Origin: Bacillota bacterium
GTDB lineage: Bacteria > Bacillota > Clostridia > Lachnospirales > Lachnospiraceae
Direction of reading: 5' to 3'
NCBI GenBank assembly: GCA_023390555.1
Contig: JAEWCQ010000007.1
Coordinates: 103,747 to 167,746, forward strand
DNA: 64,000 nucleotides
Part shown: piece after piece, positions 35,449-43,266 of the stretch
Numbering within the stretch: the stretch's first letter is position 1
Layout of the letters: the number at the start of each line of letters is the position of its first letter
The notes under the pieces: generated by a model
What the model was told of the DNA's origin: nothing
Databases searched by the model: none
The model's input: only the letters and a program-made list of their open reading frames with translations
Translations under genes and position numbers: made by a program

Positions 35449-35811
35449 TCACCATCTTATAGATCCTATTTGTGCCATACATCCTACAATTTGGAAATTA
35501 ACCCCTCTATGATTAGCACCTATTCCGAAATATGAGGCATAGATAGCGGCACTTGCGGATAACACGCCTCCTACTAATGCACCAATCCCACACGATAAAA
35601 AGCCAGCAATCGTTCCTCCCATACCTGTAACTGCTGTTCCAGCCCATAGTGCGTTGGCTATATCACTACACTCTTTTGCCGTGAAGTAACCGGAGTATCC
35701 ATACCATGTTTTTGTTAGGGAAACTCCTCCTTCCACATACGTCATTTCCTCTTCATCCATTACAGCATAACTGCTCGGCATTACCAATGCTCCGTCATAA
35801 CAAAGTTCCAT
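35449..35811 (-). CDS. Double-glycine leader bacteriocin-type precursor A
   Basis: The 120-residue precursor shares its 29-residue leader exactly with precursor B and ends in EMTYVEGG, the classic C39 cleavage signal. The predicted core has 91 residues, starts VSLTKTWYGYSGYF and is extremely Gly/Ala-rich with GxxxG-type spacing (GTAVTGMGGTIAGFLSCGIG, ALVGGVLSASAAIYASYFG), as in pore-forming class II bacteriocins. Three Cys are present in the core. It lies 106 bases after the exporter gene. The K-x-W-Y near the core start is shared with precursor B. Product class is inferred; activity is unknown. Confidence 0.88.
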   Translation of the reverse strand: MELCYDGALVMPSSYAVMDEEEMTYVEGGVSLTKTWYGYSGYFTAKECSDIANALWAGTAVTGMGGTIAGFLSCGIGALVGGVLSASAAIYASYFGIGANHRGVNFQIVGCMAQIGSIRW

Positions 35812-36022
35812 AATTCAATCTCCTTTTCTTCTTGTTTTTTCTGCCCCTGTTTGCAACCAGTCACAGTGATTTATGTAAATGCACTTTACATCCCAAAGTA
35901 AAAACTTCCTCCTCTTTCTAGGTATAACTCAATTCATTTTCCTCCGGCAGTTCCGCTTCCTCCTTCGTATCGTTCTCTTCTTCTCGTTTTATCTTAAAAT
36001 TCCCCTGCTGCATTTCCCATAA
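35728..36022. repeat. Leader/upstream module, copy A (source copy)
   Basis: It contains the precursor A leader codons, its 5' region and the true 3' end of the exporter gene, and is repeated at 33713-34004. Within the leader the copies differ only at synonymous positions. Confidence 0.9.
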
Positions 36023-38209
36023 TTCAGAATAGCGCCCGCGCTTTTCCAGCAGCTCTTCATGTGTTCCCTTTTCAATGATCGTACCCTGATCCATTACGAT
36101 AATCACATCACAGTTTTTTACGGTTGCAAGACGATGTGCAATAATCAGCATGGTTTTCTTCTGAAACCGGTTATAGATCATATCGAAGATAATATTTTCG
36201 GTGCCAAAGTCCAGATTGCTGGTGCTTTCATCCAGAATGTAAAAATTGTTCTTTTTCAGAAATGCCCTGGCCAGCGCAATCCGCTGCTTTTCCCCGCCGC
36301 TTAAACCGTTCCCAGCCTCCTCCAGATACGTGTAATACTGCATTGGAAGCTTTTTGATAAACGCATGGGCATCCGCAGCCTTTGCTGCCTCCTTTACTTC
36401 TTCTAACGTGGCATTCATCCGACTGACGCGGATATTGTCATAGATGCTCTTTGAAAACAATTCTATGCTCTGGGGCACATAGGAGATTGCCCGCCGCAGA
36501 GACTGGTTGCTGTACTCCTGTATATCCACCCCGTCGATCAAAATCTCGCCGCTTTCCGGTTCATAATACTTTAACAGCAGCTTGGCAATTGTGGATTTCC
36601 CGCTTCCGCTTGCACCCACCAGTGCCACTTTTTTTCCTTTTGGGATCGTAAAGCTGATATCGGAAAGTACCGGTTTACGGTTTCCGTAACGGAACGTCAC
36701 ATGCTTCAGTTCAATATCCCCGTCTGCTTTTTCCAACTCCTGATACATCTGAGAGACATTCGGCATGGTTTCCAAAAGGGACGGCATGCCATTTGATGCG
36801 GACGCCTCCGCGTGCATCGACTGCTCCTGCTCATAATCGAGAATCTCCGTCATGCGCCGCATGGAGATATTGGCCTCCTGTATCTGCAGCTGAAGTCCTA
36901 CCAGCCTGCCTACGGGGTCCATAAAATATCCGGACAGTGTCATAAACGCCATCATGCTTCCCAGTGTAATATCATTCTGAATCACCTGCATGATTCCGAA
37001 ATACATCAGAATCAGATTTCCGACAGTAGAGATCATGCTGGATACAGAGCCCTGTATATTTGACAGCATTCCTTCCTTGAAACTGATTCTGAGAGAACGG
37101 ATGTATTCCCGCTCAATCAGTTCCAGCTCTGTCTCCTCATTGGCATTCCCCTTGATGGTCTCAACGGCTCGCAGGCCTTCAATAATCTGAGAATTTAAGA
37201 CAGCACCCTGCTGCATCTGCTCTTCGTTGATCTTTTTGTAAGGCTGTTTAAAGAGAAAAATCAATAAGATACTGATGATCGTCATAAACAGAATGATCAC
37301 AAACAGAGTCGGATTCATTTTGAACAGAATGACCCCGGTAATCAGTGCTGTACTGATATCCAGAATGAGTGTAAGTGCTATATTGGTAAAAATATTTTTT
37401 ATTGTAAATGCATCGGAAAACCGGGTGATGATATCACCTGTTTTTCTGGATGCAAAAAACTTCATAGGCAATTTATAAATATGTTCAAAATAGCCAAGCA
37501 TCAACGGGATGTCGATCTTTTGTGACAGATAGAGCATCATCCACTGACGCACAAAGCCCATCAACACCTGTATTACGGCAATTACCGCAAAAATAAGCAG
37601 CATCATAAGCAGCGTATTTTTCAGTTTGTAAGGCAGTATTTCATCCATAATAATTTTATTGAACAACGAGGATACAATGCCGAGAACCGTTAATAAAACG
37701 GATGCCAGAATCGAATACACAAACAGCTTTTTCTGCGGGAGCAGGAGCCGGACAAAACGGTCAAACATTTTTCCGCCTTTGATTTTTCCTCCGGCAAATG
37801 ATTCATTTGGTTTTAACAGCAGCATCACACCGGTGAAATTTTTATAGAATTCCTCAATCTCCATTCGAATCAGATCTTTTGCAGGATCGCCGAGAATCAC
37901 ATATTTTTCTGTGATCTTAAACAGGACGACAAAGTGACTCAGTCCTTCTTTTGTGGTAATATTGGCAATTGCTGGAAGCGTATATTTGCTTAAAAATCCC
38001 TCTCGATCCACCCTAACCGCCTGCGACGTAAATCCAAGCGTATCTACACATTTACTGAGTCCGATCAGATTCGTACCCTTGATATCCGTTCCCATCAGAT
38101 CCCTCAGGCGGGTGATCGTTGTCTCTTTCCTATAGTGCAGGCAGACCATTGCGAGGCATGCTGCCGCACAGTCTGTGGCATCCTGCTGTTTCACATATGT
38201 ATATCTCAT
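35918..38209 (-). CDS. Peptidase-containing ABC exporter for double-glycine peptides (C39 type)
   Basis: The 763-residue protein starts with a C39 peptidase domain (1-140): QQDATDCAAACLAMV with catalytic Cys14, LSHFVVLF with His92, and LGDPA with Asp108. Six membrane helices follow (about 160-450). The ATPase domain has Walker A GASGSGKST, signature LSGGEKQRIALARAF and Walker B FYILDESTSNLD. It should cut the leaders of precursors A and B after Gly-Gly and export the cores with the HlyD-type adaptor. A perfect 18-bp palindrome lies 29 bases upstream. The last 35 residues are charged; this tail is the part duplicated at 33909-34003. Confidence 0.95.
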   Translation of the reverse strand: MRYTYVKQQDATDCAAACLAMVCLHYRKETTITRLRDLMGTDIKGTNLIGLSKCVDTLGFTSQAVRVDREGFLSKYTLPAIANITTKEGLSHFVVLFKITEKYVILGDPAKDLIRMEIEEFYKNFTGVMLLLKPNESFAGGKIKGGKMFDRFVRLLLPQKKLFVYSILASVLLTVLGIVSSLFNKIIMDEILPYKLKNTLLMMLLIFAVIAVIQVLMGFVRQWMMLYLSQKIDIPLMLGYFEHIYKLPMKFFASRKTGDIITRFSDAFTIKNIFTNIALTLILDISTALITGVILFKMNPTLFVIILFMTIISILLIFLFKQPYKKINEEQMQQGAVLNSQIIEGLRAVETIKGNANEETELELIEREYIRSLRISFKEGMLSNIQGSVSSMISTVGNLILMYFGIMQVIQNDITLGSMMAFMTLSGYFMDPVGRLVGLQLQIQEANISMRRMTEILDYEQEQSMHAEASASNGMPSLLETMPNVSQMYQELEKADGDIELKHVTFRYGNRKPVLSDISFTIPKGKKVALVGASGSGKSTIAKLLLKYYEPESGEILIDGVDIQEYSNQSLRRAISYVPQSIELFSKSIYDNIRVSRMNATLEEVKEAAKAADAHAFIKKLPMQYYTYLEEAGNGLSGGEKQRIALARAFLKKNNFYILDESTSNLDFGTENIIFDMIYNRFQKKTMLIIAHRLATVKNCDVIIVMDQGTIIEKGTHEELLEKRGRYSELWEMQQGNFKIKREEENDTKEEAELPEENELSYT

Positions 38210-38238
38210 AACACTTTTATCCCCTAATCTGCAACTAT

Positions 38239-38256
38239 GCCGGTAACGTTACCGGC
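38239..38256. promoter_or_regulatory. Perfect palindrome upstream of the exporter gene, LacI-type operator candidate
   Basis: GCCGGTAACGTTACCGGC is a perfect 18-bp inverted repeat centred on CG, the style of LacI/GalR-family operators. It lies in the leader of the exporter operon. No LacI-family gene is present in the window. It could instead act as an RNA hairpin. Confidence 0.45.
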
Positions 38257-38334
38257 CTAAATTTTATAACGTATTTTATAATGTAATATAATTTCTGGTA
38301 AATTGCTTTTTGTATCCTATTTTCTCTTTTTTTC

Positions 38335-38360
38335 GTTGCTTTTTGTTGCTTCTTATTGCT
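38335..38360. promoter_or_regulatory. Three TTGCT repeats phased at 10 bp upstream of the exporter operon
   Basis: GTTGCT, GTTGCT and ATTGCT begin at 38335, 38345 and 38355; a further ATTGCT is at 38302. Helical phasing of direct repeats is typical of activator binding. The region is AT-rich and probably contains the operon promoter. Confidence 0.35.
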
Positions 38361-38452
38361 TTTATTATATTTGACATTTTTCTATATCAAATTATGATAA
38401 AAAACTTCGAACCTACCCGTTTCTGTTTTACTCACTAAAGCGGTACATCGAT

Positions 38453-38510
38453 CTTTTATTCTATCGCATATTACAGCTTTCATAAGTTCATGCAATAAGG
38501 TCTTTTCCGG
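38453..38510. repeat. Dispersed hairpin repeat, copy 3 (partial)
   Basis: It has TTTTATTCTATCGCATATT, CAGCTTTCATAAGTTCATG and GGTCTTTTCC, matching the core of copies at 28676 and 40926 in the same orientation. Confidence 0.65.
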
Positions 38511-38593
38511 GCATCATGACCACCCTAGTGTTTATACATCCATTCGGGTCAGTTTACAAAGATCTATACGCAGACCGTGAAAAGGACTGCTTA

Positions 38594-38642
38594 CAACAAA
38601 CAGGCTGCACACTCCTGCCGGGAGTATGCAGCCTGTTTGTTG
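38594..38642. terminator. Very strong intergenic hairpin, probable terminator of the 139-residue orphan gene
   Basis: A perfect 16-bp stem (CAACAAACAGGCTGCA with TGCAGCCTGTTTGTTG) continues after one mismatch with ACTCC/GGAGT around a five-base loop. The T-rich distal arm on the minus strand fits a terminator 75 bases after the orphan gene, but there is no clean T-run. Confidence 0.5.
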
Positions 38643-38715
38643 CCGGGAATTCCAACGGGGCTTGCCCCATGGCTGACGGAATAGGTGTAGTCTTATAACC
38701 TGGTTTTAAGCCTAT

Positions 38716-39135
38716 TTACATCTGTTCTACTTCTTCTAAAGTTTTTCTAAGATGTATCAGTATTTCCGTATCCTCATTATGATGAAACTGATTTGCAAAC
38801 TCTCCAAAGTACTCAATAAAACCACCTAGAATCAAGATCATACTTTCTTTTGATAAATCTAAATCTACACTCTTATTGCATTGGTTCCACAACGCTTTGG
38901 TAGAAACACTGGCTGACTTGGCTGTTTCATATCTAAAATTCACTTCTTCTTTTTCTTCCTCATCCAATTCATCCATAAAGTCAATCATTGCCTTATCCAT
39001 TTCTTTATTCCAAATTGAAGACTTAAATATAACGGATTTTATCCTTTCAAATTGCAACTCACTAAAGTTCAGCGTTTCTTTGAGATTATTTAATTTTACT
39101 TTAGCCAGTTCTAATGCTTTTTCTTTTTTAGTCAT
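38716..39135 (-). CDS. Hypothetical soluble helical protein
   Basis: The 139-residue AT-rich gene encodes a mostly helical acidic protein (DFMDELDEEEKEEVNFRYE) with no signal or membrane segment. No family is recognised. AAAGGAG lies upstream of the ATG. It sits between the bacteriocin locus and ilvE and is flanked on both sides by about 500 bases without genes, so it may be an accessory gene. The 39136-39568 stretch upstream shows no supported feature. Confidence 0.6.
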   Translation of the reverse strand: MTKKEKALELAKVKLNNLKETLNFSELQFERIKSVIFKSSIWNKEMDKAMIDFMDELDEEEKEEVNFRYETAKSASVSTKALWNQCNKSVDLDLSKESMILILGGFIEYFGEFANQFHHNEDTEILIHLRKTLEEVEQM

Positions 39136-39568
39136 TTTGATTTTTCTCCTTTACAGTTTTCATTATCTATCAAAAATTCATAAGAGATCATTCACTATCA
39201 CAAAATCCACTACATAACTTTGGAGCGTGTATTTATTTGTTCGTCACAATCATCTTTCAATAGATGCTTCATTGATGTTTTGCTCTTCATCTTCTCTTAA
39301 ATTTTCTTCTTCCTAATTTTTTAAAATATACCTTCCGTGCCCAAAACAAAAAATCATAGATTGTTCCGATTATGACACATTGATTTCATAGCAATCGTGC
39401 ATATGGGGTTCTGGTTTTAAGTTGTAATATTGTCTGAGTCATTCTAATTTCTCTCTTACATTTGAGTGTATCATGAACCGGATGTGAACACAATCACCGC
39501 ACACCTGCATAGCAGTTGGTTTATATTTCGCATGCTTGTATACTCAACAGGGACACGACCTAAAAATC

Positions 39569-39601
39569 AAAAAAATTGCTGCCCGTATTGGACAGCAATT
39601 G
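39569..39601 (-). terminator. Terminator after ilvE
   Basis: On the minus strand CAATTGCTGTCC pairs with GGGCAGCAATT and is followed by TTTTTGA. Confidence 0.7.
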
Positions 39602-39648
39602 CACTTTTATTTAATTTTCCGGTTCTATCGAATGTGGATATTTCCCAA

Positions 39649-40674
39649 TTAGCAGATGGTGTAAATCCATCCTTTCGGAGCCTCGATCGCTCCCATCTGG
39701 ATTCCGGTCAGAGTCTCATACAGCTTTTTCGTTACCGGCCCCATCTCACTCATACCTGCTGGGAAGCAGATCTCTGCATCCTTAGAAACAATCTTGCCAA
39801 CCGGTGAAATAACTGCAGCCGTACCACAAAGCCCAGCCTCTGCAAAATCCTTCAGCTCATCTAAGTACACTTCTCTGTGTTCTACCGTCATTCCCAGATA
39901 ATGTTCTGCAACATGCATCAAGGAACGGCGTGTAATAGACGGCAGAATCGAATCTGATTTCGGTGTTACCAGTTTATTATCCTTTGTAATAAAGATAAAG
40001 TTGGCTCCGCCTGTCTCTTCTACCTTCGTTCTCGTCTGCGGATCCAGATATACGTTTTCATCAAAACCATCTTCATGCGCCGTCACAATTGCATGAAGGC
40101 TCATCGCATAATTCAATCCGGCTTTAATATTTCCTGTTCCATGCGGTGCCGCACGGTCAAAATCACTGACACGGATCGTCAACGGTTTCACACCGCCTTT
40201 AAAATATGGTCCTACCGGTGTCGCAAATACACGGAACTGATATTCATCTGCCGGTTTTACACCGATGACCGGGTTGGTCCCCATCATATATGGACGGATG
40301 TATAACGTTGCTCCGGAACCATATGGCGGTACATAAGCAGTATTGGCCTCCACCACTTTCTGAATTGCATCCAGAAACCGATCCTCCGGAAATACGGGCA
40401 TTTCCAATCTTTTTGCGGAATCGGAAAGACGGCTTGCATTTAAGTCCGGGCGGAATGTCACAATATGTCCATCCTCCGTTGTATATGCTTTTAACCCTTC
40501 AAAAACGGTCTGTGCATACTGGAACACACCTGCGCACTCATTTAATACAATGTTGGCATCGTCAATCAGTTCTCCCTTGTCCCATGCCCCGTCTTTGTAG
40601 TTGGACACATATCTCTTATCGGTCTGCATATAGCCGAAACCAAGATTTGACCAGTCCAAATTTTTCTTTTCCAT
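39649..40674 (-). CDS. ilvE: Branched-chain amino acid aminotransferase
   Basis: The 341-residue fold type IV aminotransferase transfers amino groups between Leu/Ile/Val and 2-oxoglutarate using pyridoxal phosphate. Motifs: FEGLKAYTTEDG, RPYMMGTNPVIGVKPA, the PLP Lys in GTGNIKAGLNYAMSL, and the C-terminal EAGLCGTAAVISPVGKI. The first ATG (40689) is part of the ribosome site GGAGGAAATTATC, so 40674 is the start. A TATAAC/GTTATA dyad at 40752-40768 lies upstream and could be an operator. Confidence 0.95.
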   Translation of the reverse strand: MEKKNLDWSNLGFGYMQTDKRYVSNYKDGAWDKGELIDDANIVLNECAGVFQYAQTVFEGLKAYTTEDGHIVTFRPDLNASRLSDSAKRLEMPVFPEDRFLDAIQKVVEANTAYVPPYGSGATLYIRPYMMGTNPVIGVKPADEYQFRVFATPVGPYFKGGVKPLTIRVSDFDRAAPHGTGNIKAGLNYAMSLHAIVTAHEDGFDENVYLDPQTRTKVEETGGANFIFITKDNKLVTPKSDSILPSITRRSLMHVAEHYLGMTVEHREVYLDELKDFAEAGLCGTAAVISPVGKIVSKDAEICFPAGMSEMGPVTKKLYETLTGIQMGAIEAPKGWIYTIC

Positions 40675-40751
40675 GATAATTTCCTCCATTCATAGTTTAT
40701 ATGATTGCAGTATATCTCTCTCGATACGCTGTAATATGACAGCAAGCATAC

Positions 40752-40768
40752 TATAACTTTCTGTTATA
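40752..40768. promoter_or_regulatory. TATAAC-N5-GTTATA dyad upstream of ilvE
   Basis: A six-base perfect inverted repeat around TTTCT, about 80 bases upstream of the ilvE start. It is an operator candidate with no assigned regulator. Confidence 0.3.
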
Positions 40769-40925
40769 ATTTTCTTGATATATATTATTTTATCCTATTG
40801 TATTACAGCATATTTTATTTGTAAAGTGTGAAATACGCTCAAGTTTATACGAATTATGTATCTCTGTCATTCCCTACGGTTATTTGAACAAAATCTTTTC
40901 TTCCGGAGAATAGAGTGTGAACGCA

Positions 40926-41028
40926 TTTTTGTTCCGCGCCCGAAGCTGCGCATCTAAATTTTATTCTATCGGAAAATCGCAGCTATCATACGTTAATATA
41001 ACAGGGCATTTCCTATAGAATATAAAAG
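40926..41028. repeat. Dispersed hairpin repeat, copy 2
   Basis: It aligns over its full length with 28676-28780: GTTCCGCGC, GAAGCTGCGCATCTAAA, TTTTATTCTATCGGAAAATC, then TTTCCTATAGAATATAAAA. Its end abuts the natB terminator, as copy 1 abuts the T-box terminator. Confidence 0.75.
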
Positions 41029-41062
41029 GCACCGCCTGGTCAGATTGACCGGACAGCACCTT
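41028..41062 (-). terminator. Terminator after the NatAB-like exporter
   Basis: On the minus strand GGTGCTGTCCGGTCA pairs with TGACCAGGCGGTGCC, followed by TTTTAT. Confidence 0.7.
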
Positions 41063-41069
41063 CGCATTT

Positions 41070-42251
41070 TTACAGATACATGATTTTTTCACTATCAAAT
41101 ATTTTCGCCAATCCGGCTGCAAGCAGGAACGTGTATACCAGATTGCTGACAACCGTAATTACGATATCCACCGGAGCATACGTAAAGGAAAAGATACCAT
41201 TCATACACTGTACACTGTTATAAAACGGGATCAGATACCAGTAAGGCTCTTTCGAAGCACCGCTGCTTACCATGGAACTCACGGCGACTAGCAGGATCAC
41301 GATCATAAGCGGTACCATACTTGTGCCGGCCTCCTTCACGCTCTTGGCAAATGCGGAAATGATTGACATGGCAGCCACCATTACAAGCACCGTCGTTAAA
41401 ATGACCAAAAGTAATACGACATAGTCAGAGACCTGATAAACACTGGCATTCATCGTATCGGACGCGCCACCCATCAGATTTGGGAGGGAAAGCATTGTTC
41501 CGAGAAAACTCGATAGTCCGCTTAAAAGTCCGATAACTCCAAGACTGATGATTTTTCCCACTGCCAGCTGACTTCTTTTCATCGGGGTTACGAGCAATGT
41601 CGCTATCGTACCGCGCTCTTTCTCTCCGGCAATGGACTCCGGTGCAATTGCCATACAACCGCTGTATAGGAACATCATCATCAGCATCGGCAGCATCATT
41701 GCGAAAATCTGTCCGGTTTCATCTTTGTCGGATGCCATATCATAGGTTTTATCTCCGCTGTTAATATCAAATTTATTGGACAGTACCGCTTCATAGGAAT
41801 CGAACATCTCCGTCAGCATCTGATATGCGGTCTGTGATTCTGTTCTGGTCGAATTGTAGTACATCTGAATCTCAGGTGCTTTTTCTGTTGCAGTCTGAGA
41901 GTCGTATGCGGCAACTGCCTGATCAAAATCTTCCGGAAACACGACAAGCAGATCCGAATTCTTATCTTTGATCTCATCCTGAATCTTTTCTTCCCCACCG
42001 CTTTCGACTGTTTTGACGTCCGCACTCAAGGAATCAAAGGCTGCTTCCATGGACTGCGGCATATTTTCTACGGAAATCTCATAGACATAATCTTCGTCCG
42101 TGGTCAACTGACTCATCAGTCCCTGCCCCATGAAGGTATACAGTGCGTAAATCATAATACCCGGCATCAGGATCGTTGTAAAAACCAACCGCTTATCGTA
42201 AAAAAACCGCACAAATTCCTTTTTTATAATCGTCAGAATATTATTTCTCAT
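41070..42251 (-). CDS. ABC-2 type exporter permease (NatB-like)
   Basis: The 393-residue protein has one N-terminal helix, a large extracellular domain (about 50-190) and five C-terminal helices with the ABC-2 stretch AIAPESIAGEKERGTIATLLVTP. This matches NatB/YhaP-type permeases. The partner ATPase gene overlaps by 4 bases. Homologs export sodium or hydrophobic compounds; the substrate here is unknown. Confidence 0.88.
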   Translation of the reverse strand: MRNNILTIIKKEFVRFFYDKRLVFTTILMPGIMIYALYTFMGQGLMSQLTTDEDYVYEISVENMPQSMEAAFDSLSADVKTVESGGEEKIQDEIKDKNSDLLVVFPEDFDQAVAAYDSQTATEKAPEIQMYYNSTRTESQTAYQMLTEMFDSYEAVLSNKFDINSGDKTYDMASDKDETGQIFAMMLPMLMMMFLYSGCMAIAPESIAGEKERGTIATLLVTPMKRSQLAVGKIISLGVIGLLSGLSSFLGTMLSLPNLMGGASDTMNASVYQVSDYVVLLLVILTTVLVMVAAMSIISAFAKSVKEAGTSMVPLMIVILLVAVSSMVSSGASKEPYWYLIPFYNSVQCMNGIFSFTYAPVDIVITVVSNLVYTFLLAAGLAKIFDSEKIMYL

Positions 42252-43024
42252 TGCACCTCACCCACCGTTTCTTCATAGATTTCAAAGAATTTCTCCTCAA
42301 GTGTCTTCTCTCCAGTGACATTCTGCAGCGTATCACACAGTATCATGGTTCCATTGATGATAATACCAACTCTGTCACATATTTTCTCAATCAGGTTGAA
42401 TATATGGGTGGAAACAATGATACTCTTTCCATCCTTCTTGAGTTCAAGCAGAAAATCTGTTACCACTTTCGCTGTGATAACATCGAGTCCATTGGTCGGT
42501 TCATCAAAAATTATGATATCCGGGTCATGTACGAGTGAGATCACAAGAGAAACCTTCTGCTTCATACCGGTGGAAAGATTCCCCACCTTTACTTCTTTAA
42601 ATTCTGATATTCCAAAACGGTCAAACATCTTCTTTTTTCGTTCTTCCCGGACAGCCGGTTCCACACCGTATAGATCTGAAAAGAAGTCATACAGATAATT
42701 TGGTGTAAAAAACTGCTCCAGCTTCAATTCACTGGTCAGAAAACCAATCTTTTTGCGTACATCTTCCGGATCTTTTACAACGCTGCTGCCCTGGACAATC
42801 GCATCCCCCGCATCCGGCTTAATCAAAGTTGCCAGCATACGCAGTGTCGTTGTCTTGCCCGCGCCGTTCGGCCCCAGCAACCCAAATACTTCTCCTTTAT
42901 ATGCTGTAAAAGAAAGGTCTCTGACTGCAACACGCTTTTTTTCATGTGTCTTTTCCAGTTTCTGCTGCTTTTTTGACAAGATAAACGTCTTGCCAAGACT
43001 TTCTACTTTTAGAATTTCTTCCAT
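42248..43024 (-). CDS. ABC exporter ATP-binding protein (NatA-like)
   Basis: The 258-residue ATPase has Walker A GPNGAGKTTTLRML, signature LSTGMKQKVSLVISL, Walker B IIIFDEPTNGLD and the switch region IVSTHIFNLIEKICDRVG. It starts the two-gene operon with the permease. The promoter at 43086-43113 carries two 18-bp dyads, so the operon is probably repressed. Confidence 0.92.
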   Translation of the reverse strand: MEEILKVESLGKTFILSKKQQKLEKTHEKKRVAVRDLSFTAYKGEVFGLLGPNGAGKTTTLRMLATLIKPDAGDAIVQGSSVVKDPEDVRKKIGFLTSELKLEQFFTPNYLYDFFSDLYGVEPAVREERKKKMFDRFGISEFKEVKVGNLSTGMKQKVSLVISLVHDPDIIIFDEPTNGLDVITAKVVTDFLLELKKDGKSIIVSTHIFNLIEKICDRVGIIINGTMILCDTLQNVTGEKTLEEKFFEIYEETVGEVQ

Positions 43025-43063
43025 ATCTTAATCTCCCATCTCTTCGCTCTGTCATTTTATGGA

Positions 43064-43125
43064 TGTAAAGCCTGCTTTACAATTGATTATACCATGTTGC
43101 ATATAGATGTCAAGTGTACTTTACA
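43064..43125 (-). promoter_or_regulatory. natAB promoter with two TGTAAA-type operator dyads
   Basis: TTGACA (43108-43113) and TATAAT (43086-43091), read on the minus strand, are 16 bases apart. TGTAAAGCAGGCTTTACA (43064-43081, eight-base perfect arms) lies just after the start of transcription, and TGTAAAGTACACTTGACA (43108-43125) covers the -35 box. Two copies of one dyad at such positions suggest a repressor. Confidence 0.6.
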
Positions 43126-43149
43126 TTTTTCTGTTTTGCAAGTAACTGC

Positions 43150-43227
43150 ATTTTTTTCAGAAAGAACAAAGGTGTACTTCAGCTTTCATAAATTCATGTA
43201 ACCGGATTTGTCCTGTAGAATAACAAA
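43150..43227. repeat. Dispersed hairpin repeat, copy 4 (divergent)
   Basis: It shares AGAACAAAGGTGTACTTC with 28620-28640, then CAGCTTTCATAAATTCATG and TCCTGTAGAATAACAAA with the core of the other copies, in the same orientation. Confidence 0.6.
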
Positions 43228-43250
43228 GAGCCCTGAATTCAGGGCTCTTT
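43225..43250 (-). terminator. Palindromic terminator after the DUF4190-type pair
   Basis: AAAGAGCCCTGAA and its exact complement form a perfect 26-bp inverted repeat followed by TTTGTT on the minus strand. Confidence 0.65.
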
Positions 43251-43266
43251 GGTTGACACTATTCAT

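Noticed and set aside
38516..38698. 60-codon plus-strand frame across the strong hairpin
   Set aside because: Its sequence is produced by the inverted repeat and has no coding signals.
39466..39807. 113-codon plus-strand frame covering the end of ilvE and the upstream gap
   Set aside because: No ribosome site; it runs through the ilvE terminator and into ilvE coding sequence.
40761..40790. CodY-like box upstream of ilvE
   Set aside because: AATTTTCTTGATATA has four mismatches to the 15-base CodY consensus, too weak in AT-rich DNA.
28676..43227. The dispersed repeats as a CRISPR array
   Set aside because: Copies are kilobases apart, not regularly spaced, and differ among themselves; no cas genes are present.
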